A stretch of DNA of 64,000 nucleotides from JAGQKC01 sp965223675 (GTDB lineage: Bacteria > Nitrospirota > Nitrospiria > Nitrospirales > UBA8639). The first letter of the stretch is position 1. Each line of letters starts with the position of its first letter. The DNA lies in the NCBI GenBank assembly GCA_965223675.1, contig OZ245013.1, positions 1,302,001-1,366,000 of the forward strand, given 5' to 3'. The notes beneath the pieces were generated by a model, which was not told the DNA's origin, ran no database searches, and saw only the letters and a list, made by a program, of their open reading frames with translations. Of this stretch, positions 53,407-62,018 are shown one piece after another. The position numbers and the translations under genes were made by a program.

Positions 53407-53559
53407 TTTGAAATTGGCGATCAGAAAGACATAGTCACACTTGAATAACTCGTCATCTCCAACATGTATGAGGTTGTTGCACTGATTGAATTGTTAGAGA
53501 AAAAAGGTATCCTATCTAAGTAGGAGATTCTGGATACGATTTAAAAACTATGACGGAGG
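53407..53559 (+). pseudogene. Decayed small gene with four in-frame stops
   Basis: One plus-strand frame reads FEIGDQKDIVTLE, stop, LVISNMYEVVALIELLEKKG then ILSK, stop, EILDTI, stop, KL, stop, RRT. Each stop (53446, 53521, 53542, 53551) sits where a Glu, Gln, Lys or Arg codon would keep a helical protein going, so this looks like an old gene lost by point mutations. The family is not recognised; the helix LLEKKGIL-x-K-x-E-I-L is a common bacterial small-protein pattern. Confidence 0.4.
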
Positions 53560-53614
53560 ACGTCACTGGCAGATGTTTAGCCACCCTAAAAGTAGATGGA
53601 CACCTTGCTTGTTT

Positions 53615-53695
53615 TTAACCTTGAACAGTCATGATCCAGACCCAACCAAAAACTATACATCCGGCGATGGTCAGTAAAAGATGAAAAGATTCCAT
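53615..53695 (-). CDS. Possible 26-residue membrane peptide
   Basis: An ATG at 53695 opens a frame reading MESFHLLLTIAGCIVFGWVW then IMTVQG, one membrane span, followed by a stop. AGGAG lies ten bases upstream, a usable ribosome site. It resembles small membrane subunits in size (KdpF- or CydX-like), but I found no matching family and no such partner gene nearby. Confidence 0.35.
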   Translation of the reverse strand: MESFHLLLTIAGCIVFGWVWIMTVQG

Positions 53696-53898
53696 GATGA
53701 GCACGCTCCTATTGCAAGGTGAATAGCCAGTGCTGACTCATGGTGTTCAGATCGTTGCAGAAACGGACATCCCACAAAAGAAGTATTGGAATTAGTAATA
53801 TGCAGTCTTTAGCAACAACATCTAAGAATTTAATAATGTTTGAGTGAAGAAGCTATGGAAAATTCTGAGCATCTAGATATAGTGGGATAGAATCAGCC

Positions 53899-54147
53899 TT
53901 GGAGAAAGAACAACAAGTGAGAAGTTCTGTACCGTTCCCAATTCGCCTTGATCACGCCGTGATGAATACGACGCAAGCCTGGGCAGCAGACATCCGACTC
54001 AAACGATACATCAGAGACTTCTCAAACTGCAAAGATCACGATGCGTACAAGAAGTCATTAGCTCGGTTGCCTCGAGATTTAAGTGAGAGTGAAAGGAACA
54101 AGCACAAAGCTGTATTTGGACTGGGAATTTGCTCGCATTATCTATAG
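53899..54147 (+). CDS. Hypothetical small protein
   Basis: An 82-codon frame from a TTG start. It reads FPIRLDHAVMNTTQAWAADI and RLKRYIRDFSNCKDHDAYKK, with a Lys/Arg-rich helical centre. No domain is recognised, there is no good ribosome site, and it lies in a patch of relics, so it may be a fragment. Confidence 0.3.
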   Translation: MEKEQQVRSSVPFPIRLDHAVMNTTQAWAADIRLKRYIRDFSNCKDHDAYKKSLARLPRDLSESERNKHKAVFGLGICSHYL

Positions 54148-54191
54148 TCAAATTAGGTCAAGGTAATTATCATCTGAACGGAGATATCAGA

Positions 54192-54639
54192 ATGCAAGGC
54201 GACAATAGTACAACTGAGGTGAAAAGAGTTAGTCGTCGGCCAATAGGTGTGTGGATCATATCAATTTATTATGCACTAATGTCTGGCTTGTCACTACTTT
54301 CTGTCACCCTGGCTGTCAGCGGAGCCTTAAAATTGCCAGCTGTTCAAGAGGCATATTATGAATCATTAACAGGAGTGGACTGGGTTTTGATCGTAGCCAT
54401 CGCAGGATTTGGTACTAGTGCAGCGGTATCTTTATTCCTGCTTCGACAAGTTGCTGTAACTCTTTTTGATATTGTCCTTACTATTTAATGTGGTTGCCAC
54501 GGTATTTAACGTGATGAAAAGAAACTGGATCGAAGCAGTTGATAGTTCCGCAATACTGGGGGTGCTGATCGGCTGGGTTATCCTTATTGCGATAATTGCA
54601 TACACACATAAATTGAGCAAAAAGGGCGTACTTTCTTGA
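54192..54639 (+). pseudogene. Four-span membrane protein, frameshifted
   Basis: From the ATG at 54192 (MQGDNSTTEVKRVSRRPIGV) the first frame gives spans WIISIYYALMSGLSLLSVTL and VDWVLIVAIAGFGTSAAVSL and stops at 54488 (LFDIVLTI). The neighbouring frame takes over at about 54480: LFNVVATVFNVMKRNWIEAV, SSAILGVLIGWVILIAIIAY, ending GVLS at 54639. The two halves together make one plausible four-span protein, so a one-base indel near 54480 broke the gene. A sequencing error or ribosomal slippage cannot be excluded. Function unknown. Confidence 0.6.
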
Positions 54640-54734
54640 GACTGTCTGATCACTAATCATAACTGATGTTTCCGAAAGCTCGACCATGATCCCCAAAATC
54701 ACCTCAGGTAGTCAAACAGGGGCTGATCGATGCG

Positions 54735-54865
54735 GGATGAACCTCCACGGGTTTACACCCGTGGTATCTTTCCTAACATTCAAGCTGCGCTTGCCGGTGC
54801 CCAAGAATCGGAGGCACCGGATTTAGCTCTCCCCCCCGCCTTCACAGGCGGTAAACTTTCGCTTA
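54735..54865. mobile_element. ~130-bp miniature element with IS200/IS605-type ends
   Basis: Three hairpins in a row: CCACGGG/CCCGTGG (54745-54764), CCGGTGCC/GGCACCGG (54794-54820) and CCGCC/GGCGG around TTCACA (54836-54851). The first and its neighbour GTATCTTTCCTAAC-ATTCAAGC match the right end of the IS at 32399-32932 (including CAAGCTGCGCTTG). The last and its neighbour AACTTTCGCTT match the IS left end. There is no room for a transposase, so this is a non-autonomous derivative that could be moved by a related TnpA. Confidence 0.72.
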
Positions 54866-55333
54866 TAGCCGATTCAATGAATTTCTGTATCCTTGAAGCG
54901 TTTGCTCCCGCGTTGAAAGCTTGGACACCTTTGATAGCCATGTTGGTTGGGTTGAGGCTTCAATCTCGAATGTGGATCGAGGGGCCAGTGGCGCTCTTCA
55001 TGATCGTGCCCAAGCATGGTTCAACTGGAATGTCTTTGGATTCGCTATAATTAGAAGAATACCATCCAACGTCCAACATTACTTCTCATCTCGTCTTCTC
55101 CGCCATAAATAACGCTCAACTCGACAGGACTTAAATTATCACCACCTTTAACGAGTACGATTTTGGGACATTGCCGAGCTCTATTTTTTTACCTTTCCAC
55201 ATATTCTTTGCGCTTTGGTTTGACTGTTATGCTGCCCGCCTCAGGAATTCAAGAGAATTGAAAACCAGCCGACAATTGTAAGACAAGGCAACGCTTAAAC
55301 ACTTATCTTCCATATTTAGAAGGGGGTGCAAAG
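54866..55333. other. Intergenic region without a recognised gene
   Basis: About 470 bp between the miniature element and the next small gene. Two overlapping short frames exist but show no motif. The upstream region of the 55334 gene has an unusually purine-rich AGAAGGGGGTG near the start that serves as its ribosome site. Confidence 0.35.
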
Positions 55334-55594
55334 ATGAATGTCACAGGTATCGAGCAGGGCCAAGGACCATTAGGTCAAGTAGCGAATGCTCTTTCTTCCG
55401 CCAGCAAATCAGCTACAGCTGTTCAGAGCGAAGAGCAAAAGGCCAAGGAGGAGTCAAGTCCTTTGCAGACGGGAAACCCCGAAGAACAAGGGGTCAAAGT
55501 TGAAATTTCACGAGCAGCTCAAGCTCTTTCACAATCCGCGTTCTCGTCACAACAAGAATCAGAAGGCAACTCGTCTCTTTTAGATAAAAACTAA
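55334..55594 (+). CDS. Small hydrophilic protein of unknown function
   Basis: An 86-residue protein, rich in Ser, Gln, Glu and Ala, with no Cys or Trp: MNVTGIEQGQGPLGQVANAL, SEEQKAKEES, GVKVEISRAAQALSQSAFSS. VKVEISRAAQALS resembles short motifs found in flagellar or FlgM-like small proteins, but I do not recognise a family. It starts at an ATG after AGGGGGTG and is followed by a possible terminator at 55670-55692. Confidence 0.6.
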   Translation: MNVTGIEQGQGPLGQVANALSSASKSATAVQSEEQKAKEESSPLQTGNPEEQGVKVEISRAAQALSQSAFSSQQESEGNSSLLDKN

Positions 55595-55669
55595 GAGAAG
55601 ACTCAACTTCCAGAGATATCATTTTGGAGAAAGAGCCAAGGAGCAGGGACCATACACCCTCCTCCCACG

Positions 55670-55692
55670 AAGGGGTATAGCCCCCTTTCTCT
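55670..55692 (+). terminator. Possible terminator
   Basis: GAAGGGG, a TATAG loop, then CCCCCTTTC and a mixed T/C run form a short GC stem after the 55334 gene. It also lies at the end of the opposing DnaJ-domain gene, so it may serve both. Confidence 0.45.
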
Positions 55693-55711
55693 TGTTGACG
55701 AAGACAAACAC

Positions 55712-56377
55712 CTAACGCCTAACATAGAACAACTCACAAGCCTTTGAATAGCCTTCAATCCAGCCTTCATCATAGTACTTCTCAAGTTGTTTGCGTAATG
55801 CCCTGGCTTCTTTCTCATGGTGACTTTCACACACACCTTGGGAAAGAAGCATTTGGTGTGCGACATCTAACAGCCGTTCGCGCCGTTCAATCAAATCTTT
55901 CGAAACCAGGGTATGAACCACTTCTTTGGCTCGTTGAACGACAAATGCTTCTTGAAACGTATCGTATCCTTGTTTGGCGACAACCCGTTCACGAATAATT
56001 GCCAACTCTTGCTGAATACGATCTTGATTTTTCATTAAAACCGCAAACACATCTCTTTTGGCTTCCTCTCGTAACGTTTGCTCCATGGCTTGAAAAGCCA
56101 AACCTGGATCAGGGCCTGTATCTGCTGTTGCGCCGAATCCATCAACCTGCTGACGATACCCACCAAATCGCAATCGATCATACGCTTTCCGACTCTCGGT
56201 ATTATTCAGGACTTCGTAAGCTGCATTGATCTCTCGAATCTTTAATTCAGCATCTTGCTTTCCTTGATTATGATCGGGATGATATCGAAGAGCCAGTTTT
56301 CGGTAGGCTTTTTTAATGTGATCATCTGATGCGTCTGGTTCGACTTCCAGAACAGCATAATAATCAAGACGTGCCAA
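55712..56377 (-). CDS. DnaJ-domain protein
   Basis: A 221-residue protein. Residues 4-68 are a J domain: LDYYAVLEVEPDASDDHIKK, YRKLALRYHPDHNQGKQDAE with the HPD tripeptide, and INAAYEVLNNTESRKAYDRL. The rest is a helical region with no zinc-finger or peptide-binding domain, so it is a class C-type co-chaperone that would stimulate a DnaK ATPase for an unknown client. The TTG start at 56377 has GAGGAAG at the right distance. Residues ~115-180 are predicted coiled-coil-like. Confidence 0.88.
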   Translation of the reverse strand: MARLDYYAVLEVEPDASDDHIKKAYRKLALRYHPDHNQGKQDAELKIREINAAYEVLNNTESRKAYDRLRFGGYRQQVDGFGATADTGPDPGLAFQAMEQTLREEAKRDVFAVLMKNQDRIQQELAIIRERVVAKQGYDTFQEAFVVQRAKEVVHTLVSKDLIERRERLLDVAHQMLLSQGVCESHHEKEARALRKQLEKYYDEGWIEGYSKACELFYVRR

Positions 56378-56547
56378 TTGAATACTTCCTCAAATTATAC
56401 AAGAGCCAGGCTCACTTCCGATTCATTTTACGGTCTTGTGCGCTATATTCTCTAGAAGTCATACTGATAGAGTAAAAGTAATTCAATGCTTTGGAAAAGA
56501 ACCGTACTTGCGGTTGGACCGGAATTTAACAGAGAAGATTATGAAGA

Positions 56548-56745
56548 TCAGTGAACTCGTCGCGTAAGGGGAGGACGACCAGGGCCACCAGGATGCCAGG
56601 GACGATTTCCATTCTGAACTCTCATCGATGTGCGACGTTTTCGCAGGTGATGAGCGCAAAACCATCCACTAATGGCTTTTCGAGGACAATAAATACAAAG
56701 CCCTGCAGCCTTATGCCGTTGTTGATAGCGTTCTTGACGAGTCAT
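56548..56745 (-). CDS. Small zinc-finger-like basic protein
   Basis: About 65 residues from the ATG at 56745; another ATG at 56757 is possible. MTRQERYQQRHKAAGLCIYC then FCAHHLRKRRTSM gives Cys-x2-Cys and Cys-x2-His, a treble-clef-like zinc site. The tail is basic and proline-rich (PWHPGGPGRPPLTRR). It is perhaps an RNA- or ribosome-associated protein, but this is only a guess from charge. Confidence 0.5.
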   Translation of the reverse strand: MTRQERYQQRHKAAGLCIYCPRKAISGWFCAHHLRKRRTSMRVQNGNRPWHPGGPGRPPLTRRVH

Positions 56746-56954
56746 ATCTAAAAACATCTTAACCAATCTAAAGAAATGTATTCAACTTTCCAATATTTTC
56801 AACATGTTATGCATATTCACCTACGATGTTTTCCATCAGACATTCTTCTCCAATCTCTTTGATTAGTTTAAAAATATTACAAATATCTAAATAATTACTT
56901 TCACTTTATGTGCCAATACTTAATCTAATACTTTATACATTTTGGACTCATCAA

Positions 56955-57470
56955 ATGCATAATTTCCTCCTATTCAATTTGCTCTTCACACTGATACTGC
57001 CCACTAAGGAGTGCCAAAACATCGTGGACCCAAGATCCACGTCTTCGCCACTTTCGATCACTGATTGCTCAGCAAGAATCTCGTGGTCTCAATCGTGGTC
57101 TTTTGTTGCTAAGGCAACACAGTCAGAACCTACAACACTCATCTCAATTGAAACTCTACTCGATTCCCCTGAACTCTTTCATAAAAAAACGGTGACAGTG
57201 CGAGGTCGCATTGCGCAACCTGAAATGCATCTCGACAGCACTGAACTGTTCTTTGATTTTGTTTTTATCTTAAAGGAGGGGACGAGATCCCTCGTCGTCT
57301 ATGGTCGACATGATCGAACTCAAGGCGACAGTCCTATTGCCATGGGAAACACTGTAGAAGTTACTGGAATATTTTGGAAAGATCGTATTGCACATAAGTA
57401 TCATTTTGAGAATAACCTTCAAGCCATCACCGTCAAACCCTACCCTTCATTGATTCCTGACCGCACATAG
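56955..57470 (+). CDS. Secreted OB-fold-like protein
   Basis: About 171 residues from the ATG at 56955 (MHNFLLFNLLFTLILPTKEC); an upstream GTG at 56910 adds 15. It has a hydrophobic signal-like start. Residues ~80-165 read SIETLLDSPELFHKKTVTVR, GRIAQPEMHL, RSLVVYGRHD, and GNTVEVTGIFWKDRIAHKYH. That is the order of a small OB fold (strand, G-R-I, strand, G-x-x-V-x-V-x-G). Role unknown; such periplasmic OB proteins often bind sugar or heme partners. Confidence 0.6.
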   Translation: MHNFLLFNLLFTLILPTKECQNIVDPRSTSSPLSITDCSARISWSQSWSFVAKATQSEPTTLISIETLLDSPELFHKKTVTVRGRIAQPEMHLDSTELFFDFVFILKEGTRSLVVYGRHDRTQGDSPIAMGNTVEVTGIFWKDRIAHKYHFENNLQAITVKPYPSLIPDRT

Positions 57471-57506
57471 CTCCATCACGATTCATCAAATAAATGCTAC
57501 CTTCGG

Positions 57507-58592
57507 TTATTTCAGGATTTTGGCTAATTGATCAGCCGCCTCCCCTGTTCCTTCTGCTGGCATAGGATTGCTTGAACGCGGAAGCATCAGGACCTGTTCC
57601 AACGCATCATGCCATTGTCCGGACTCAAACTCCCTTAAAGATAACTCTCTCGCACGACCATATCGATGAGCAAAGTCAACAAGAGGCTGTTCATCGGCAA
57701 AGTTATAACGTCTGACATAGACAAGTGGTTTCTGTAATCGAACAACTTCGACAATCGTTGCATATCCAGGTTTTGTCATGACCACATCAGCTTCGGCCAA
57801 GAATTGTCGAAATGGAAGACCAAATTCATTTGTCGAAACCACGCGACTATACCCACGACAATCGAAGTTACCACTGATCACAAAACGATACCCTGTTAGC
57901 ATTTCAAGTTGATCCAGTGGAAGAAATGATAACGGAATCCCGCCGAAGGCCACCAAAACTACTCGTTCCTGGGGATCGACTTGTAATCTGCGCCGTATCG
58001 TTCTTTGTGGTGACACAGGGGGAGAGAGTAAAGGACCGACATCCCTCACCTCTCGAAAAGCTATCATGGGTATTCCTGGTAAAGGACGTATCAATAAACG
58101 TGTTTCTCCATAAGCCTGGCGAATCTCATTCACGATTTTTTTCTGTTTCGCACTGCCATTGATAATATATTCGGTGAGAATTTGATCCCAAGACAATGAA
58201 CCTAACGCCACGGTTTGACAGTCAGCCGCAACCCCGGCAGCAAGACCCAAATAAGAAATATTCGAGAGAACCAGATCAGGCTTTACAGCTCGAATCGCCG
58301 TGACTTCTTCCTTCATTCGTGCGTTCCAATTTTTGTGGAGTTGTTCATAGGCCTCCCAAGTTTTGGAGACGTCAATGAAGAGAGGGCCATCTTGGATGCA
58401 ACCAATATCTTGCGCTGAGACAGAATGTTCCCAGGGAATCGAGAGCGTCTCTTGAAAAAATGTTTTGGGAATGCTCGTACGTAGAAGAACTCGAAGGTTT
58501 GGAACACGTTTCCCTAATTCATTGAGAACAGGAACAATTTGCGCTCCATGCCCAAAACCATGCCCAGAAATTGAACACCAAATCACCGGCAT
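57507..58592 (-). CDS. MurG-like (GT28/GT1) glycosyltransferase
   Basis: About 361 residues from an ATG at 58592 with GAGGG six bases upstream. It opens MPVIWCSISGHGFGHGAQIV, the G-x-G-H-x-x-P-type loop of MurG/MGD synthase-like enzymes. ERVVLVAFGGIPLSFLPLDQ and FVISGNFDCRGY, then FLAEADVVMTKPGYATIVEV, form the nucleotide-sugar domain with K-P-G-x-x-T/S-I-x-E. It probably transfers a sugar to a lipid. It is outside the main polysaccharide locus, so it may serve a different glycolipid. Confidence 0.82.
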   Translation of the reverse strand: MPVIWCSISGHGFGHGAQIVPVLNELGKRVPNLRVLLRTSIPKTFFQETLSIPWEHSVSAQDIGCIQDGPLFIDVSKTWEAYEQLHKNWNARMKEEVTAIRAVKPDLVLSNISYLGLAAGVAADCQTVALGSLSWDQILTEYIINGSAKQKKIVNEIRQAYGETRLLIRPLPGIPMIAFREVRDVGPLLSPPVSPQRTIRRRLQVDPQERVVLVAFGGIPLSFLPLDQLEMLTGYRFVISGNFDCRGYSRVVSTNEFGLPFRQFLAEADVVMTKPGYATIVEVVRLQKPLVYVRRYNFADEQPLVDFAHRYGRARELSLREFESGQWHDALEQVLMLPRSSNPMPAEGTGEAADQLAKILK

Positions 58593-58714
58593 GCCATTCC
58601 CTCTCAATCCTTGGCGACCGAGAAATATTTCTCACGTCTCTTGTCATTCATGAAGTGTTCTCTCTACAATTTCTTCATTGGTCTAGAAACCACACGAGAT
58701 ACACACGCAAACGT

Positions 58715-59209
58715 ATGGCAATACATCTCACACAAGAATGGCCCAAATATTCATACTTCTTTCTCATAGTGGGAACGTGTATAAGCCTTTCTCTGCCCCA
58801 AGCATGCACAAAATCATCCACGCGTAGTCCTTCTTCAGCAATTTCCGATCAATCGAAACAGCCAAGCTCGCATACACACGTTGAGAAACAGCTCCTCAAA
58901 ACTATGGAACATGCCGAAAATTTAGGAAAGGGAAATCCCCTAGTCCTGAGTAGCCTATACAGCCTTGCATCCTACTACCGGTCACAAGGCCAATACGACA
59001 AGGCCGAAGTACAATATAAAAAAGCGTTGCAGCTTAAAGAAGAACTCAGTGGGCCTGACCACCCAGATCTTGTCGCCATTCTCGAAAATTATGCTGACTT
59101 ACTGCGAGAAGCCAAACGCTATACGGAAGCTGAAAATTTATCTTCACGAGCTGCGGGTATTCTCGCAAACTCCTCTTCAAACTCCTCATCTAGCCCTCGT
59201 CCCCACTAA
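58715..59209 (+). CDS. TPR-repeat lipoprotein
   Basis: About 164 residues from the ATG at 58715. FFLIVGTCISLSLPQAC is a lipoprotein signal with the lipobox-like LPQAC. After a Ser-rich linker come two tetratricopeptide repeats of the kinesin-light-chain kind: VLSSLYSLASYYRSQGQYDK, AEVQYKKALQLKEELSGPDH and LENYADLLREAKRYTEAENL. It probably scaffolds proteins at the inner leaflet of the outer membrane. The partner is unknown. Confidence 0.72.
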   Translation: MAIHLTQEWPKYSYFFLIVGTCISLSLPQACTKSSTRSPSSAISDQSKQPSSHTHVEKQLLKTMEHAENLGKGNPLVLSSLYSLASYYRSQGQYDKAEVQYKKALQLKEELSGPDHPDLVAILENYADLLREAKRYTEAENLSSRAAGILANSSSNSSSSPRPH

Positions 59210-59389
59210 TCGATAGACGTGTTCATTCTTACCCCCTAGGCTATTTTCTCCCTAGGCACATAGGTAAGTGTTGCCGACCTCTTTTTCCCTGTCTTGCGTG
59301 TTGTATCGTGTTATTACTCGTTTTTCAGACTTGTGAGACGGCAATTCTGTCAGGAAATATGGCATGGAACTTGTTATGTATTAGCTCTT

Positions 59390-59716
59390 ATGAATAAAAA
59401 ACCCTTTACAAAAACAATGATGAAAAAGAAACCACGAAGCTTACGAAAGCCAATTCCTGCAAAAAGGACGACATCTAAATCGACAACCTCTCGCATGACA
59501 ACTCCTACCCGTTCTGCCTCGAAACTCCCACGGTGCCCACGATGTGGCTCACGAACCGTTCACCTCGAACAACTTCAACAAGAGCTTCTCGCCACGTTAA
59601 GTTTACATTGCTTAATTTGTGGACATCATGCATTTCTCGGGAAACCAGTCGTCCGACTCATACGCCGTCCTGAAATCCCGAGCCCAGTATCACTCAAGAA
59701 TGCTCAATCTGCCTAG
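59390..59716 (+). CDS. Small basic zinc-ribbon protein
   Basis: About 108 residues from the ATG at 59390. The first half is extremely Lys/Thr/Arg-rich (KKKPRSLRKPIPAKRTTSKS). Then LPRCPRCGSRTVHLEQL and LHCLICGHHAFLG provide two C-x2-C pairs, a zinc ribbon. The basic tail suggests nucleic-acid binding. No family was recognised and the start is uncertain, as several Met codons lie close together. Confidence 0.5.
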   Translation: MNKKPFTKTMMKKKPRSLRKPIPAKRTTSKSTTSRMTTPTRSASKLPRCPRCGSRTVHLEQLQQELLATLSLHCLICGHHAFLGKPVVRLIRRPEIPSPVSLKNAQSA

Positions 59717-59766
59717 TCGATCCTAGTTGCTCAAGAGTTTAAAGCGCGGCCGGCAGCGCCACCCTA

Positions 59767-60669
59767 CTACCAGACCTCAGCTCGCACACTGCGTGGCTCT
59801 ATGCCATTCTGTTGAAAACTCTGCAGAAGCTGATCACGTCCAATTTTATTCCCACAAAACCGAACATGATATTGATCGATATCAGGTACAAGTGCAACAA
59901 GTGGGCTGATGTCAGTTCTGTCGCCAGTTTCTGAAGTTTCTCTATTTCGAATCACCCGCCCTGTGGTAAATGGCCAGTCAGAAGGCCAACTTCTTGTCAG
60001 GACAGGATGATAACGAAAGTTATTGGGGAATTGGTGTTCAAGGGTTAAGAGTTCTTCATGTGCCATAAGTTGCTGCGGATGACGCACACTGACGATTAAT
60101 TGAAACACTACCCCTGGATGAGTTCGCGACTGACCAAATTCATAGTGCCGCATATACCGAAGATACGACAGAAACGGAGTTATGCCCGTGGAAAAGGCCA
60201 GGGCGAGAAATTTCATGTGCTCCCACTCCCCGTCCGGCTCCAGGTAGAGGTTTGTGGCATGGCACTTTCGACTGTTTTCATAGACCATGAATGCAGAGTG
60301 ATCGCTATTCCATTCCACTCGTACATCAAGAGGTTTGCCAGACTGCTGCCATGCCACAACTTCTTCAGTTTGCCACCACACCGAAGTATCAGACTTATCA
60401 GTATGCGTAAAGTTTATGATGGTCTCTAATTTATGCGGTGACTCTAGTGCCGAATTGGAACGAGTGTACATTCGTCGACGCCACTTATCCGTGCGCTCTC
60501 CCCATGGTTTGGCGAGGAATGCCGTCCCTGGGCGCATGACATCAAGCACAGGGTATACGACATGCTCTATCTCCAATTGTTTAGGGAGTGATAATTCGAT
60601 AATTCGAACCTCACCGGGATCCAGAGTTGTCACTTTAGAAATATGGGCCGGCACAACAAGTTCAGACAT
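59767..60669 (-). CDS. Ferredoxin-NADP reductase-like flavoprotein
   Basis: A 300-residue protein. RRRMYTRSNSALES is the FAD-binding R-x-Y-(S/T) region, LALAFSTGITPFLSYLRYMR the NAD(P) pyrophosphate loop (here S-T-G-I-T-P), and YHVRFCGNKIGRDQLLQSFQ the C-G-N nicotinamide site. The protein ends with VRAEVW, an aromatic residue as in FNR proteins. It would pass electrons between NADPH and a ferredoxin or flavodoxin. It is convergent with the zinc-ribbon gene at 59716. Confidence 0.85.
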   Translation of the reverse strand: MSELVVPAHISKVTTLDPGEVRIIELSLPKQLEIEHVVYPVLDVMRPGTAFLAKPWGERTDKWRRRMYTRSNSALESPHKLETIINFTHTDKSDTSVWWQTEEVVAWQQSGKPLDVRVEWNSDHSAFMVYENSRKCHATNLYLEPDGEWEHMKFLALAFSTGITPFLSYLRYMRHYEFGQSRTHPGVVFQLIVSVRHPQQLMAHEELLTLEHQFPNNFRYHPVLTRSWPSDWPFTTGRVIRNRETSETGDRTDISPLVALVPDIDQYHVRFCGNKIGRDQLLQSFQQNGIEPRSVRAEVW

Positions 60670-60771
60670 AGGACATTATTCCAATCATAAGCGTGAAACA
60701 TAGAACCGCTCGCAAATATTCTATTCCCATTTTTATAATTTTTGACTATACTGCTACCTTAGAAAGTACAC

Positions 60772-61113
60772 ATGATGGCTATCAATCCCATTAACTCAGA
60801 TCCAATTCCTCCCTCAGAGAATATCACTAAACCGTCTAATCGACCGAACAGCAATGCTCCTGTGGCCCACTCTTCCTCAGCTTCATCGACTTCTCAATCA
60901 AAGAATACAGGAGATCCTATCAATCTTTCAGATAGACAAAATGAGTTTGAAGATCTCATTGATGCGATCAAACAAGTTCCTGATATTCGCCAAGAGAAGG
61001 TCGAAAAATTCCGTAAAGCCATCGAAGCTGGACAGTATCGGATTCCCAGTAAAGAGATCGCAGATCGTATCATTCAAGATACTGTTGCCAACAGAACTCA
61101 TAAATCAAAGTAA
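60772..61113 (+). CDS. flgM: Anti-sigma-28 factor FlgM
   Basis: A 113-residue protein. The first 60 residues are low complexity (PNSNAPVAHSSSASSTSQSK). The end reads IKQVPDIRQEKVEKFRKAIE then AGQYRIPSKEIADRII, the conserved FlgM C-terminal helices that hold the flagellar sigma factor (FliA). The A-I-x-x-G-x-Y-x-I pattern is diagnostic. The ATG is doubled (60772 and 60775). No other flagellar gene is in the window, although a PilZ protein follows. Confidence 0.85.
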   Translation: MMAINPINSDPIPPSENITKPSNRPNSNAPVAHSSSASSTSQSKNTGDPINLSDRQNEFEDLIDAIKQVPDIRQEKVEKFRKAIEAGQYRIPSKEIADRIIQDTVANRTHKSK

Positions 61114-61355
61114 TTCTTTCGACGCTCATCTCCTGCTCTTTCGTCGGTTTTTATATAGCGGACCCCAAATTGCCTTTGACGGGTGGGGTAGTATCTCATT
61201 TAGATTTCCCACTCAACTAACCGAAGAGTAAGTAGAGATCCATCAATTTTCACTCATCTTCATAGGCGTTGACCCGACAATAGAAAAACCTTCTGATCAT
61301 ACTCAATGACACGCAAGAGACGTTTTCATGAGATGATACAGCAATCTTAGATTCG

Positions 61356-62018
61356 ATGAGCACTCAGCATCAAACTCTGTTGTCCTCCAGTTCCAACACA
61401 CTCTGGCTCACCTTTCAGGCTGGGCCTACTTCGATTATTATCAGATCACAGTTATTAGGGTTAGGACCAGACCATTCTCTGTTATGTGCCCTTCCCAATG
61501 ACCCTATTCTTACAGACCTTGTACCGGGAACGTTGTGTAAAGGTCGTTCTTTGCTTGATGGAGAGACATATCACTTCGAAACAACTGTCCAAGAAATATT
61601 GACGGTTTCTCATACCCTTCGATTGAAACCTCCTAACGAAATCTCTCACCAGGCTGCACGAGTCTACCCTCGGCTGTCGGTGGATCTATCAGGAACCGTT
61701 CGCCCATTGAGCGATCATGCCAAAGTCTTGGCGGTCCTCCCAGTGACAATAAGTGACTTATGCCCCACAGGCTGTCAATTGACGGCACCAGCGAATACGT
61801 GGCCGACAGTCACAAGCATGCAGCTCTTTTTAACTTGTCAGCTCCCAGGTTCTTCCCATAAATCAAAATTTTCCGGAAAAATTGAATGGATTGACCCAAC
61901 CCCTGACCTTCATATTGGATTACAGTTTCAGTTTCAGGCTGAGAAGGATGTGGCTCGTCAAGACTTACTCCAATGGTTTACTTCTCAACAAGCGAAACTC
62001 ATTAATACAGTGGTTTAA
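61356..62018 (+). CDS. PilZ-domain protein (YcgR-like)
   Basis: A 220-residue protein. The first ~100 residues look like the YcgR_N/PilZN barrel (LWLTFQAGPTSIIIRSQLLG, GTLCKGRSLLDGETYHFETT). RVYPRLSVDLSG provides the R-x3-R half of the c-di-GMP site, and ISDLCPTGCQLTA is where D-x-S-x-x-G should be, reading D-L-C-P-T-G. The C-terminus GKIEWIDPTPDLHIGLQFQF closes the domain. It probably links c-di-GMP levels to motility or glycan output. The Ser to Cys change may alter binding. Confidence 0.8.
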   Translation: MSTQHQTLLSSSSNTLWLTFQAGPTSIIIRSQLLGLGPDHSLLCALPNDPILTDLVPGTLCKGRSLLDGETYHFETTVQEILTVSHTLRLKPPNEISHQAARVYPRLSVDLSGTVRPLSDHAKVLAVLPVTISDLCPTGCQLTAPANTWPTVTSMQLFLTCQLPGSSHKSKFSGKIEWIDPTPDLHIGLQFQFQAEKDVARQDLLQWFTSQQAKLINTVV

